Of a stretch of 64,000 nt of DNA, positions 45,842-57,479 are shown one piece after another. Origin of the DNA: Canna indica (lineage: Eukaryota > Streptophyta > Magnoliopsida > Zingiberales > Cannaceae); NCBI GenBank assembly GCA_034359265.1, contig CP136895.1:48254001-48318000 (forward strand). The letters are read 5' to 3'. Under the pieces are notes generated by a model. That model was not told where the DNA came from. It made no database searches and was given only the letters and a program-made list of their open reading frames with translations. The position numbers were made by a program, and so were the translations under genes. Numbering within the stretch: the stretch's first letter is position 1; each line of letters begins with the position of its first letter.

Positions 45842-47991
45842 TGCGTCAGTGGATTTTCCCCGATGTATCCCTGATCCTTTAGTCTTTGGAGCAAAGGCTG
45901 GAATTTCTTATGGAATCGCTCTGATTCTTTGAATTCGTAAGTAGCAGCACTTAGGACTTCAAACCTTTCATCCTCAGAAAGGGTGAATTCGTCTTCCATT
46001 GAGGCTGTCATAGCCTCTGCTTCAGCTTTTGTAGTGATTGTTGTCAGCTTCTTGTAAAACGTAATCGACTGATCTTCTATCCTCATGCCTCCCTTCATGG
46101 CTTTTATGAAGTTACAACCTACTAGCATCTGTATCCCATCTTTCTTGCTCATGGGAAACGCGTAGGTGAAAGGTATAGGGAATTTGTTTTCTTCAATGAT
46201 CATGTATCCTCCCTTCAGTTTCTTACTTGCTAGCTGTTGTGAATTGACACCATTTATAAGGATTGGATAAGCGCTTGGTTCTAGCGCCTCTTCAGGTACT
46301 GATTCTTGGTCTACGCAACAAACTGTTGCTCCGGTGTCTATAATTGCTTGGATTTTGAATTTTGCGACGTTGGGGATCTCCATAGTAATCGTCATGTTGT
46401 ATAATCTGTTCATGACTCTCCTCCCCTTCGGCTGATCAACTTTATCGGCGATGGTGGCATATTCTTGATTGAGTTCTGTACTAATTGATGAAAGCTTAGA
46501 ATGTTCAGCTTGAATTGTTATACCTGAAACTCTGGCTGGTTTATCAGGTTCCATTGGTTCGCTTTCTATCATTTTTCCTTTTCCTTTCCTCTGTCGGTTA
46601 TCTTCTTCCAGGTTTAGCTGGTGGAATTCCTCCTCGAGGTCTTCTATCTGGCTAGATTGAAGCTTCCTGTTCTCAATTTTTAGCTTCTCGTTTTCTGTCT
46701 GTAGAGCTTGTTTCTCATTCTTCAGGTGCTCTACTTCTGCCAGTAAATGGTTTGTGTACTCGAATAATTCCTTAATCAAGGCTTCTTTTTCTTGATATTG
46801 AGGGAAGTCGCTCTTGATTATGTTGAGTCTTCTGTTCAAAATGAACCTAGAGCACATCGGGCATACCGTAATTGTGCAGCTACGGCAGTGTGCTCTCATA
46901 CGCGGATTTGTAAACTCCTTACAGCAGGTACAACGTTCACATCCTGCTGTTATTTCTGGAGAGTTATCTTCCCAGATGTGGGTACAGGTATTCATCTGTT
47001 CTGGAAGCGTAATATTCGTTCTCCAATTGGTCTCCGCTGAACCCCATGTGTAAACCTTTGTGTTGTCAGTCTTCAAGGCGTTGGTTGTCAAGACTAGGAT
47101 CAATTCTTCGTTTAATTGAAAAGCAGCTTCGTATGGAAGTTCTAACTGCTCAAGTACTAGGTTATGTGCAGATCCATTCTCGCCTTCAGAAAATGAACAG
47201 ATAGCATCGCTATCTGGTTCATTTAGGTCTACTGATAGAACATCCCATTCATCAGGTAGTTCTAGGTTTTCGACTATGGCAGCTCTTGCTATGTTTCCCT
47301 GCTTCTTTCTGCAGTCTCTTGCGAAGTGTCCTTCTTCGCCGCAGATGAAGCACTTGCATTTTCTTAATTTATCAGAGTATTTTCTCCGGAAAACTCTGAT
47401 ATGTGTGTCGTGAGGCTTGCCTTTGTAGTTTCTAGCTTTCCTCAGGCCATACTTCTTACTCTTGTTGTAATACCCTGGGATTGGTATTTTACTGCAGATC
47501 GATAAATCTTTCAGGCTTCTGTGAAAAGCAGCACTCTTACATTGATCCTCAATGTATTGGTAGATAAAGTGTATTCTCGGTACTACTCCGATTTGGTTGC
47601 CTGGGTGCTTGAGTTTGAAAGCATTCTCTAATTCTTTGCTTATCACTGGTGGTAATTTTCTAAAAACCTTATCTGACAGTTCTGGAGAGATGTACATTCT
47701 TCCTGATTTTGCCGCAAGTATTTTGTACTCATTCAGAAATTCAAATAAATCTCTGACATTAGAGCATGATAGTCTTTCTAAATCATCGTATGCTCTATTC
47801 TGTTCGTCTGTTGAACCGGTCGTTGGATCTATTAAGAGTACCATCCTTCTTACTTGTGAAAGGATGTTTTGTGGATCATCTGCTATGCTTACTATTTCAT
47901 CATATTCGGCCGGATACGCCATCCGCCACTGGATCCACATCTTTTTTTCGTTCTCTCCTAATAAGTTCTCTACAAAGCAGACTTTCGCTTT
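45842..47991 (-). pseudogene. Viral polyprotein middle: coat, CCHC, Cys-rich cluster, protease (inverted copy)
   Basis: An uninterrupted minus-strand frame covers the coat domain (47991 to about 47440), a CCHC knuckle (CFICGEEGHFARDC, 47352-47311) and a second Cys/His cluster (CTCCKEF...CPMC, about 46947-46853) characteristic of badnavirus-type polyproteins. It continues with a coiled coil (about 46830-46600), the aspartic protease with active site DTGA (46338-46327) and the protease C-terminus. It stops at the junction before RT begins. Its coat N-terminus is fused to intergenic leader at 47991/47993. Over 700 codons without a stop indicate recent integration. Confidence 0.92.
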
Positions 47992-47992
47992 G

Positions 47993-48207
47993 TCTCTGCA
48001 ACTCAATAGAGATGGCCTTATATAGGCCGAGATTGCTTAACTTAGAAGCAAAATAATTGAGTCTAGCATTCAACTTTGCTTTTACACACCTTTACAAAAA
48101 GTAAGCAATAATAGAGTTTTTACAGACTGGCGTGACGTGACTTGATCTTATCTTGAATCTTCAACAATGTTTGAGATTTGATAGGCACGTTCATCTGTCG
48201 GGCACGT
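47993..48207 (-). promoter_or_regulatory. Viral promoter fragment (inverted copy)
   Basis: It contains the TATA palindrome (48014-48028) and one intact TGACG motif beside the altered one (48131-48142). The leader breaks off just after the presumed start of transcription and joins coat sequence, so the primer site is lost. Confidence 0.85.
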
Positions 48208-48645
48208 TTATCTGTCGGCAGATAGTATGTGACAGTATTGGTTACTATTTTTGCTACTAGTAATCATCTTATGGCATGCCTCTAGGTTCTTGATGTGGTG
48301 GATGACAGGTTGTAGTAAGTCTTCGGTGTAGCTGTCAGTAGGAGCGGCCTGTTCAAGCCTTGCTTTCTGCATGTATGCCATAGCCAGTAGATGTTCTAGT
48401 TCTGATAAGGTTCTTTGAGTTTGCTCTTGATGGAGTTTAAAGACCTTATATGCCCATTTATCTTGTTGGTCAAGCTTTACTGGCTCCTTGAACAATAATT
48501 TCCCAGTTAATTTTTCTACCTTCAGAAGTTCCTCAGTTGTTCCTCCAAGGATAGCCCAGTGCTGGGAAGTCATAATGGCTCTCTTAGTTGTTGCATATGT
48601 ACTTCTGTTAGAGTCCGCCAGCTTCTTCAGCTCGTCTAAAATCAT
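48208..48645 (-). CDS. Viral 145-codon ORF (inverted copy), intact
   Basis: Its translation matches 41095-41532 residue for residue in the regions compared. Intact frames at both places, in a locus otherwise broken, support that this is a real viral gene and that both copies entered recently. Confidence 0.8.
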   Translation of the reverse strand: MILDELKKLADSNRSTYATTKRAIMTSQHWAILGGTTEELLKVEKLTGKLLFKEPVKLDQQDKWAYKVFKLHQEQTQRTLSELEHLLAMAYMQKARLEQAAPTDSYTEDLLQPVIHHIKNLEACHKMITSSKNSNQYCHILSADR

Positions 48646-48731
48646 CTAAAAGAAATAAGAAAAGCAATATTAATATTGACAATAATAATTCCTGGGTTTT
48701 TCAGTCCCAGTATATTCGGTGTCTTCCTGCA

Positions 48732-49942
48732 TCAGTCGTCTCGTGCGGGACCTTTACCCTTTCTCTGGGTTAGGTACCATGGTTCTTCGTCAGAAATTTC
48801 TTCACTATTTTCTGAGCCCCAGTTGTTGTTGTCTATCTTCGCTTTGTCAGAATTCCAGACATCTTCATCATCAGATCGCCATGCTTCTTCAGGGCACCAT
48901 AGAGGTGGTGGTGCTCCCTCTATTGTATGCCTGTTTATTTCTTCAAAGAATTCTTTCGTGTTGTCATCGAGCATGTTCATGGCTGTCTTATACAGTATTT
49001 CTTCCGACTCTTTCTGGTCTTTTGATTTTTCATTTGATGATGATTCTGGTACATCATTTGTCAGATGGCTTCTTTCAAAGGTTTCGATTATCCTTCTGAG
49101 TTGATCATTCTCGTCCCTGATCCTCATTATATTTGTCATATAATCCACCCAGCCATTTGTATCCATGAACCTTCCAGCTGCTGGGTAATAATCATAGAAC
49201 ATGAGCTGATCTCGTCTCATTTCCTCCATAAGTATGGATACTGCTTCATCATTATCCTCATTGATTTCTTGCGTCTCATCATCCCAGTAAAAAGCAGAAT
49301 TAATTGATTCTTCCTTATGTATGAGATCACACACAGTGTCTATTGTAGCTTTGAGTTCTAACAAGACTTTTGGTGGTGCTTCTTTGGCTTCAATAACTGC
49401 TTCCTCTATCATCTTCACACATCCCTCCATGCAAACTGGGATTTCTTCAGTCAACACTAGCTTTGTTGTCAGGCGCGATAGTGCATCTGCCAAGATATTT
49501 AACTTTCCATCTATGTGCTCAAAATGGATAGTTATTCCGGTTCCAGTGATGAAGTCCACAAAATTTAGCCATCTAACCCGTGAGGGTTTATTCTGGCTCG
49601 ATTTGTTGTGGAAACTTATTATCGCTTGACAATCCGTCCTGAGAGTTATTTCTTTCTTGTCAAGGTAATGAATCTTCAAAGCAGATAAAGTCTCCATGCA
49701 AGCATGGATCTCAGCATCAATAGTTGCCTTTACCGTTGTAAACTTACCACTTGCGTACGCGCAGACACGTTCCATCTGCCTCTTATCATTCTTCAATGGC
49801 TTCCACTTGCAGACGCCGCCCCATCCTTCCATGCAGCCGTCTGTTTCTAGGATAATATACGCATCAGATGGTGGTAGTTCTAAATCAGGCAATCTCTGTA
49901 CTAAGTCCTTGACTTTGTTAATTAGCTCTCTGTCGGATGATT
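48732..49942 (-). pseudogene. Viral RNase H and polyprotein C-terminus (inverted copy)
   Basis: The complement matches 39799-41008 with RNase H motifs intact (ETDGCMEGWGG, LRTDCQAIISF, LADALSRL) and the GKGPARDD end. The RT box is not included, because the viral DNA ends at 49942, where LTR sequence resumes. Confidence 0.9.
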
Positions 49943-50366
49943 CTATAAACTTAGTTTACTAGGATTAGTTCTTGTTGTCCCTTAGGTTGAGGTGGAAGAG
50001 TGCTCTCAATAAGAAGGCGGAGACTTCCGGGTGTGGAAGTGCCTTAGGTTGAGAGTGAGACTCTTCGAGTCAAAGTCCTCTGTGTAAGAGAAACGATTTA
50101 AATCTAGTAAACTTAGTTTGGAAATCCTATGCGGGGTGCTTAGGTAGTGGAGTAGGCATTGGGGCCGAACCTCTATAAATAATTATGTTAGCATTGTTAT
50201 TTTTGTGTATTGTCGGTTTATCTTTATTACTCGCTTCCGCACTTAGTCATTCGTTCATAAATTGCCTAAGTAATCTAAGAAACGTCTAAAATTGAATTTA
50301 GGCTAATTAATTTAGTTAACACACTATTCACCCCCCCCCCCCTCTAGTGTGCCATTTCGTCCAACA
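49943..50366 (+). repeat. Solo LTR, 3' remainder after the viral insertion
   Basis: It resumes at 'taaacttagtttactagg', about nine bases beyond the break at 39019 as judged from unit A (38046-38054). The viral DNA therefore replaced a few bases and made no target duplication. It ends CCAACA at 50366 after a C10 run. Confidence 0.85.
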
Positions 50367-51628
50367 AACTCAACTAAACTATGTTTACACCAGTAGATTC
50401 AGCCTTAACACCAAGACAACCACCAACTCAATCAACCTAACACTCAAGGTTTACACACTTGAGAAATGCATTGAAATAACCAATAAAATATGTAAAAAAT
50501 GGAGCAAATAATCAAACAACAAATATTTAGCTCCAAAAGAAACTCCCTAGTCCTCTTGATGCCTTGAGAAGATGAATCTTGAAGGTTCAAAGATAAGATC
50601 AAGGTTTTATTATGAAAACTAGGGTTTGTAATGAAATAGCTCTAGAAAAGCTTTAGGAATGATCAAGGATGCCTCAATGGAGTGTTAGGTCAACAAGGAA
50701 GGCTTCTGATGGCTAGTATTTATAAGCCATGAGGAGAGATGGCCTCAAGAGCCATTCCAATGGGCAAGTTTTTGCTCGTTAGCGTCGCTCGATCGATGGT
50801 CGGCCGAGCGACCGACCACTGACCGGAGCACACTGCCCATTTTGGCTGCGTCCGGCTGATGGCCGGTCGATCGGCCCATCGACCGCCCTTCGGTCGACAG
50901 CCAGGAAACTGCTAATTTTTCTCGCGACGTTGTTTGTTTCTGGGTTCCGTCTTCGCTAAGTCTTCTTATATAATATTTCATAACTTTAATTATATCTAAA
51001 AACATAAAAATTCCTTACCCCAATTAAAAACTTTAAAACATAATAAATATTATACAAGGATTACCCCCCATTTTGATTCAATAAAAATATCTAAAAAATC
51101 AAAATCCTTAAGAATCAAAATCTAACTTGTGGAGTCTAGTACAAATTTCCAAAAATCGAAAATTTTCTAATCTCTCGGGTCAAATATGAATCGGTTAAAT
51201 GTTTCAAAAAATTCCTTAAAAATATATCGTTAACTAGATTTTGCCTAAGGAACAATTACTGTGACTTTTGGTGTCAAAAAAATGTCTAGGTCTTGTAGCC
51301 CTCCAAAGAGCTCTCTAGGCTTAGTGAATTTCAGGGTCGTTTTTGATTTTTTGAATTTTCATATTTTGGGGTTTGTGTTTCGATTTTTGGATTTTGCATC
51401 ATAAAAGAGGATTACATATTCATTCTAGATACTCTAAACCTAAATTCTAACTTCCCGAAGAATCCCGAGCGCCGACGATCTATGCTGATTTATTTGATTT
51501 TTCCGATCGGGGATGCCGTGCGCTAACTGACTTGGAACCTAAAAATATTTCTTCATAAAAATATTAGTTTCATATTTGTTATCATCAAAATCAAGATTAA
51601 GACCAAAATTAAAAATCTTAGACCAACA
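50367..51628 (-). repeat. Outer LTR fragment, piece 3 of 3
   Basis: The complement starts TGTTGGTCTAAG at 51628 and carries the family landmarks, including a reduced palindrome array at about 50780-50905. The sequence to its right has no polypurine tract, so this end was the outside of the insertion (5' or solo LTR). Confidence 0.8.
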
Positions 51629-52310
51629 ATAGTAATTTGCCAACCATACTACAATTGCTTATCCATTTCTCATACTCATAGAATAAATATTCATTTATAT
51701 AAGTCTTAATAATAAATATGACTTCACGTTGCAAGCTAGCATATATAGTTCCCCCATGGGCAACACTTGGCTTCCATTTATTCTCTTTACAAATTCTGAC
51801 CTATTTGATGTTGACCCCATTATACCATATTATGGCATAACTTCCTTAAATTGTGCAAATGAGTCAAATTTCATTTCAACTTCAAATTTGATATTTTTTT
51901 TATTACATTTTGGATTATAAACTTTGCCACAATGTTTTCTTCCTTTGAGGAAGATCAAAGGAAGCATCTACAAATTATGTACTAGTTTCGAGTATGATCA
52001 CTTCGTCATGGCTATCTTCAAATATCACTCATTTGCCTCATATTTTGTAGTCTTCCAATACGATCATCGACCTTAAGGACTGTTATTGGTACCCACTTGG
52101 ACAAATACAATTACTTTTTTTATTCAAATCAATTCGAGAAATGTCAACTCTAACATGGACAGTTAGTGATATTGTTTCATTCAAACTAGTCTACGAAAAC
52201 TTAACTACAACATGGATTGTGACCGATACTCTTCATTCAATATTTTGTGATTGCTATCACTTTCAGATAAATATTTATTTAGCAATTTCAAAAAAAAATA
52301 ATTATTTTAT
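51629..52310. other. Unclassified AT-rich DNA
   Basis: No LTR landmarks, no domain, no frame above 65 codons. Probably older flanking DNA between two LTR fragments. Confidence 0.4.
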
Positions 52311-53025
52311 TTTGGCCTAAAATTTTCGACCTTAGTCTTAATCTCGATTTTGATGATAATAAACATAGAACTAATATTTGAGAAAGAAACATTTTCACGT
52401 TTCAAGTCGGTTTGCACGCGACGTCCGTGATCAGAAAAATCAGAAGGACGCGCACTCGTCGACGCTCAAAATTTCATTGGATGATAAAGTTTATAGGTTT
52501 AGGGTGTTTAGATTCATTGTAAAATTCCTTATTGTGATGCAAAGAAATCCAAAAGCCCCAAAATTTGAAAAATAGCAAATTGCTCAGAACTGCCCAGAAC
52601 AACAGTTATCAGTCGATTGTCGGTCTGCCGAGCATTGGCCGGTGATCGACTGAAGAAACCTCAACGACTCTTCTTTTAACCGATGAGTGAGGTTTCACCC
52701 GGGTCTCTTTTTGGCCCCCTATATATTTGAGACTCCAGTCTTTCTACACAACTTCTTACAATCATTGAGACATATTTTGATGATCCATGAGCTTGATTGA
52801 GCTTTGTCTTCATTGTTTTTCCATCAAAGACATCAAGAGGAAGCTAGGATTTAGTTTTGGAGATAAGTATTGTATTGATTGTATTTTTGCTCCATTTATA
52901 CTTATATTTTGTTGTTATTTTCATTATATATCTTGTGTGTGAAAACCTAGGTTACCAGGTTTAAAGTTGGTAGTTGTCTTGGTGTAGAGGCATAAGTCCA
53001 CCTTTGTAATCTACGATTTGGAATG
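52311..53025 (+). repeat. LTR fragment of the gag-only family, piece 1
   Basis: From 'ttggcctaaaattttcgacc' it follows the family LTR (poorly preserved array at about 52605-52650, TATA-like 'ctatatatttgag' near 52720) until GO-3 cuts it. It continues at 61481-61628 after the duplication gaatg. The first few bases of the LTR are degraded. Confidence 0.75.
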
Positions 53026-54585
53026 TGTTAGCTGAAGGGCTCTTCCTTCATGCTATATTTCCTCATAACTATTTTGATGATAACAAACCAATTTAACAAG
53101 TGTTTAAGCATGAAAATTGTAGGATCGATGAAAGATTCATCAAGTCTATCGTATCTTGATCAATCCTCAAAACAAGTCAACGTGTGCATAAAAAATGTGT
53201 TAGGAAGCATGGACAATCTTTCAATCATAAAGCACGTTGAAGAACGAAGCCAAAAATCGAGTGTAAAATGAAAAATCCAAGCTAGAAAAATTTTTAGCTC
53301 TATTTCGGTCGACCGAATGGAGGAAAAGCATTGGCAGCAGCCAATTCAATCAACCGATCGATCGACCGAATGTCGCCAAAAAATGGCAGTAACCATTCGG
53401 TCGACCGAAGTTGGTGAAATCATATGGCTATCGCTGCGTCGGTCAATCGGTCGATCGGTCGACCGACTAATGCCAAAAATTGGCAGAAAGTTCATCGGTC
53501 GACTGACTGGTCAACCGAATGACTTAGCACGAGCGGCTTCACAGAGTCGATCGACCGCGCCAAATCTCACGACAATCGGTCGACCCGTTGGTCGACCGAA
53601 TGCTTATAGAAGCTGGCTTTGGTAGACCGACTGGTCGATCGGGTATGGAGTAGTCATTTTTCCGTCGAGCGGTCGACCCGTCGGTCGACTGATTAGAGGA
53701 AAAACATTACAGTGAGCCAACGGTCGAATGGCCGGTCAACCGATGCTTCGACCGAACCATCAACCGGGCTCTGTAACGGTCGAAAATAATCCCGTTGACG
53801 CCCTATTTCAGCCAGACCTATATATACTCCCTTCTAATCTTTTTACTTAACTTTTCTCCCTTAGATCTTTGATGATAAAAGGTTAAAAAGAGTGATTAAA
53901 TTGCATCTTCCAAATCTTCAAAGCGCCAAGTGTTCGTTTGCTAAGTCTTGATCCCTTGCTGCCAAAAGTGTTATACTTCAAAGGGTTGATTAAGCTGATT
54001 AGGCATGTGAAGAAGAGGCATCCAATAGTGATAAGAATTTAATTCCTCTTCTTGTAATAAGCTTTTGTTTATTCTATCTTTCAACTCTTGTATTTGCGTT
54101 TGTAGAAGACCAGGTGGGTCTTCTGTGTGGAAAGTGGTTTCCTTGCTGTGAAGGAGTAAATCCACCCGTGTAAACTAAGTTTTATTTGGATTAGTTAAGT
54201 TGTCCCTTAGGGTAGAGGTGGAAGAGTGCTCGCGATAAGAAGGCGGAGACTTCCGGGTGTGGAAGTGCCTTAGGTCGAGAGTGCGACTCTTCGAGTCAAA
54301 ATCCTTGTTCTAAAGGAGACTCAAATTAATTTAGTAAAATTAGTTTGGAAATCCTAAGCGGGGTGCTTAGGTAGTGGAGTAGTCATTGGGGCCGAACCAC
54401 TATATATCACTTGTGTTTATATTGCTCTTGATTTGTGCTTAATTGTTTATCATTGCTTCCGCATTTAAATCGCATAACTGAAATTCGCCTAACTAATCAA
54501 GAAAATGATTAAATTAGAATTTAGGTTAATCAAATTAGTAAACATACTATTCACCCCCCCCTCTAGTGTCGCCATTTCGCCTTCA
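53026..54585 (+). repeat. 5' LTR of GO-3 (1560 bp)
   Basis: It contains the longest palindrome array here (53300-53765), a TATA box cctatatatactcc (53817-53830) and the family 3' landmarks. It is 49 bases longer than its sister because of one more array unit. Confidence 0.9.
53300..53765 (+). repeat. GGTCGACC / TGCCAA-TTGGCA palindrome array
   Basis: About fifteen GTCGAC/GATCGA palindromes alternate with inverted repeats of the form TGCCAA-AAA-TTGGCA (for example 53472-53486). The spacing is 40-60 bases. Neighbouring units are recognisable duplicates of each other. Confidence 0.75.
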
Positions 54586-54586
54586 A

Positions 54587-54600
54587 TTGGTATCAGAGCG
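54587..54600 (+). promoter_or_regulatory. Primer binding site of GO-3
   Basis: TTGGTATCAGAGCG one base after the 5' LTR matches initiator tRNA-Met. Confidence 0.9.
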
Positions 54601-54653
54601 GATTCGTAGCTTGAGATTTCACCATCTCTTCTACACCGTATCTCGATCCTAAA

Positions 54654-56044
54654 ATGACATTAGATAGTAGAGCGTCTTCACCTCCTAGGTTTGATTAGTT
54701 TAACTTTGGTCTTTGGAAGAGTAGAATGTATACTTTTCTGAAGACTCAAGGTATAGGTGTGTTTAACACGCTAAAGATAAAATACATTGAACCTAGAGAA
54801 AATATGGATTCATGGACCCAAGAACAAATTAATATGTTTGAGTTAAATGCAAAAGCTACAAATTGCATATTTTGTTATTTGGAAAATAATGTACTTGAAA
54901 AAATCATGCATTGTAAGAAGCATATGATATTTGGAATACCTTGAATATGATTTATGATTATGCTAAAACTGAAGAACTCATTACCCTAAATGAAAGAGAC
55001 AATGACAATTGTTATGCTTCTATATCTAATGAAGTTCTTGAAGCTTTTAGTGTTTCTAGCTAAAGAAGTACAAAAAGCCGGAAGAGAAAGGTGGTATGCC
55101 ACCTATGCATTGAGAAAGGGCACGTGAAAAAGAATTGCCCTAGCATGAAGAACAAGGCAAAGAAGAGGTCGAATGTTTCCACTTCATCATCCAATTCAAA
55201 CGAAACGTTCTCTTGCAATGCCTATGAAGCTACCTCAAAGACTTGCCCCATGAATGATAATGATGAGGTACTCTCCTCCCCTTCTAGTCATGTTAATAAT
55301 AATGATAGTATTAACTATCTAGTTCTCATGATTTTGATGATTTAATGGATGAGTATAAAATCATGTATGCCTTGCTCTTGAAAAATGATATAAAAAAAAA
55401 GGATTAAGAATGAGAATACTAGACTCAGTTCACTTGTGCACACTCTAGAATTAGAAAATGAAAAATTGAAATCTAGCTCACTTGATCCATGCCATGATAA
55501 CTTAGAATCTGAGCTTAATGCCTTGAAGCATAAAAATGATAATTTGAAAAATGAAAATAGCATGTTGAAAACCCAATTGCATGCAATTCAAAAATCTATG
55601 AATGATTTCAAAAGTGAAGTCATTTCCTTGAGTAAGAAAGTAAATGAATATAAGAATGCCTCATCTCCTAAGAACAATATAACAAAAAATGCATATTTAA
55701 AGAATGCCAATGTTCATCATCATTCTCATGTTAGGCATTCTACACTTAAACCTCAAGTTAAAAAGAAGAATGCTTCACTTAAGAATGCTCATGTTCATCA
55801 ATTCTCTCATGTCAAACTTTCCAACATTAAACCTCATGTCCATAATGAAAGGAAGAAATTTAATGAACATTGTTTTTGTTGCGGTGTATATGGGCATGCT
55901 ATACATGATTGTGCATTCAAGATGAACCCAAGTGGAGTTAAAACACATTGGGTAGTTAAGCCCTCTAACACTCAAGGACCCAAAGCCATTTGGGTACCCA
56001 AAGTCCCATGCTCTTTTGTAGGGGGAGCAACCGCACAAGGGTAA
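54654..56044 (+). pseudogene. Gag of GO-3, frame-broken
   Basis: It starts ATG at 54654 (MTLDSRASSPPRFD) followed by an early stop, then FGLWKSRMYTFLKTQ and WTQEQINMFELNAKA (to 54944). After a shift it gives YAKTEELITLNERDNDNC and a stop before RSTKSRKRK, then the first CCHC knuckle (CHLCIEKGHVKKNC, 55091 onward). A frameshift near 55320-55400 leads to the coiled coil and the second knuckle CFCCGVYGHAIHDC, with WVPK and GGATAQG as in GO-1. Domain order matches GO-1 and GO-2. Confidence 0.88.
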
Positions 56045-57450
56045 AGGAAGATGGAGAATTGAAGTTGACCATGGACATCAATGAACAATTCATCATTGGT
56101 TGCAACTTCAAGTCATGAAGATGCCATAGGAATGAAAATTGGCATCTAGGTATCTTTGGTATCATCTCCTATAATCACTTGCTTAAATCATAGTTGGAGT
56201 TTCGATACATGCTTAATGTTAGTAGATGTTTTATTCTTGATAAGTCTTATTAAAATGATTTTTTATTTTGATTTCCCGGTCTCTTCGGAGACCTATGTAG
56301 ACTGTAATGGGCTCGATCATGCGACCTTGCGGTTTTAAATCGTAGGCTCATTGTGGCCTTTTGGTTTTCAACCAATAGGAAGGGTTGGAGATCATGTTTT
56401 CATTGATATTATATTTATGATCTCTTGAAAATTCATTTTGGATTCATGACAACATATTTGGAAATAGATTTCAAAACTATTTAGCAAAGTAAATCTTGAG
56501 ATCGATACTTGGTTTTTTCTTTGCTATCTAGTACGATAACTTGTTAGTAGTTACATTTCCATTATGTTACTAATGAATATTGCTTGCAAGTTATCAAAAA
56601 TGTGATGGAAAGCTAGTAGAGCCAAATTGAAAAGGAAATGAAAAAATTTGGAAAATTCTCAACGGTGAGGTATGAGTTCAATTTTGCAAAAATATTTGTA
56701 TAATAATTGATTATTCATGATTAATGAAGTCTCTATGCTCATGATTGCTTTTGCTTGATAAATATATGAAATTTCATGAGTAAGTTAATGTTTGATAACT
56801 TAGGCAATTTCATGTGTTGATTGGATGAAATTTGATCTAGGTTAGAATCTTCATTAGAGACCTCATTTTCTATGGTAGGCAAACATGTTTTGAATGCATA
56901 TATCACATCAGTCTAGGTTCTTACTCTTGGTATCATATGAAGACTCATAACTAGATGAACAATGTGATCACTAGATTAGTTCATGAGACTCAAATTGGAA
57001 ATAATTGACCTAAGTCAACAATTTGACTTAGATATCTCTTTTTGGATTTAAATTTTCACAAATATGTTTGAATTCACTCATGTTAGATGTCCAAGTGTCT
57101 AAGTTAGAGAAAACATGAGTAGATAGCCAAGTTTGATTCTTAGCACTTTCATTGTTTCAAGCATATTTTGATTAAAATTGTGCTAAGCCCATAACTTGAC
57201 TAAACAATATTAATTTCACTCCAAACTTAATAAACAAGTGTTAAATGATCATATATTGATATCTAGGAAATTTTAGCAAAATTTGAAATCTGTGGATAAG
57301 CAACTCATATTTATAAAAATGCCACTGATCTTGTAGAATTTTTAGAAAACTGTAGGGATATCCTTTTTGAGTGATTCTTGAATTTTTGGAACCTTCATAG
57401 GGTCTAATTTGTGTAAAATATTTTTCACAAAATTTGGATGATCATACACT
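56045..57450 (+). other. 3' noncoding region of GO-3
   Basis: It has the TTCG hairpin at 56278-56293 with the ccaataggaagggttggag phrase, and long similarity to 985-2800 of GO-1. Similarity stops at about 57450, where the extra module begins. Confidence 0.75.
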
Positions 57451-57479
57451 CTCGAAAAATAATTTTTTCTTAAGGGTTA

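Larger units (their letters stand above)
39020..49942. mobile_element. Endogenous badnavirus-like pararetrovirus, rearranged concatemer
   Basis: A 10.9 kb block of Caulimoviridae sequence. It holds movement protein, coat protein, CCHC knuckle, second Cys-rich cluster, aspartic protease, C-terminal half of RT, RNase H, an extra 145-codon ORF, and an intergenic region with promoter and tRNA-Met primer site. Two partial copies lie in direct tandem (39020-45841) and one is inverted (45842-49942). Shared parts are almost identical. No copy contains the N-terminal half of RT, and stops and junctions break the frames, so the locus cannot encode an intact virus. Closest assignment is the badnavirus/tungrovirus group; a related endogenous genus is possible. 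Confidence 0.92.
36685..50366 (+). mobile_element. Solo LTR with internal duplication, hosting the viral locus
   Basis: It starts TGTTGGCTTAAGG and ends CGTCCAACA. The flanking repeats aactc (36680-36684, 50367-50371) prove it is one LTR insertion despite the 13.7 kb span. Subtracting the viral block (39020-49942) and the extra copy of an internal ~1 kb duplication leaves an LTR of about 1.8 kb. It belongs to the gag-only family subtype that carries an extra segment around 36960-37250, also present in the outer LTR. Confidence 0.88.

Noticed and set aside
53300..53765. Palindrome array read as a CRISPR array
   Set aside because: Repeats vary in length and spacing, lie inside LTRs and recur in every family member.
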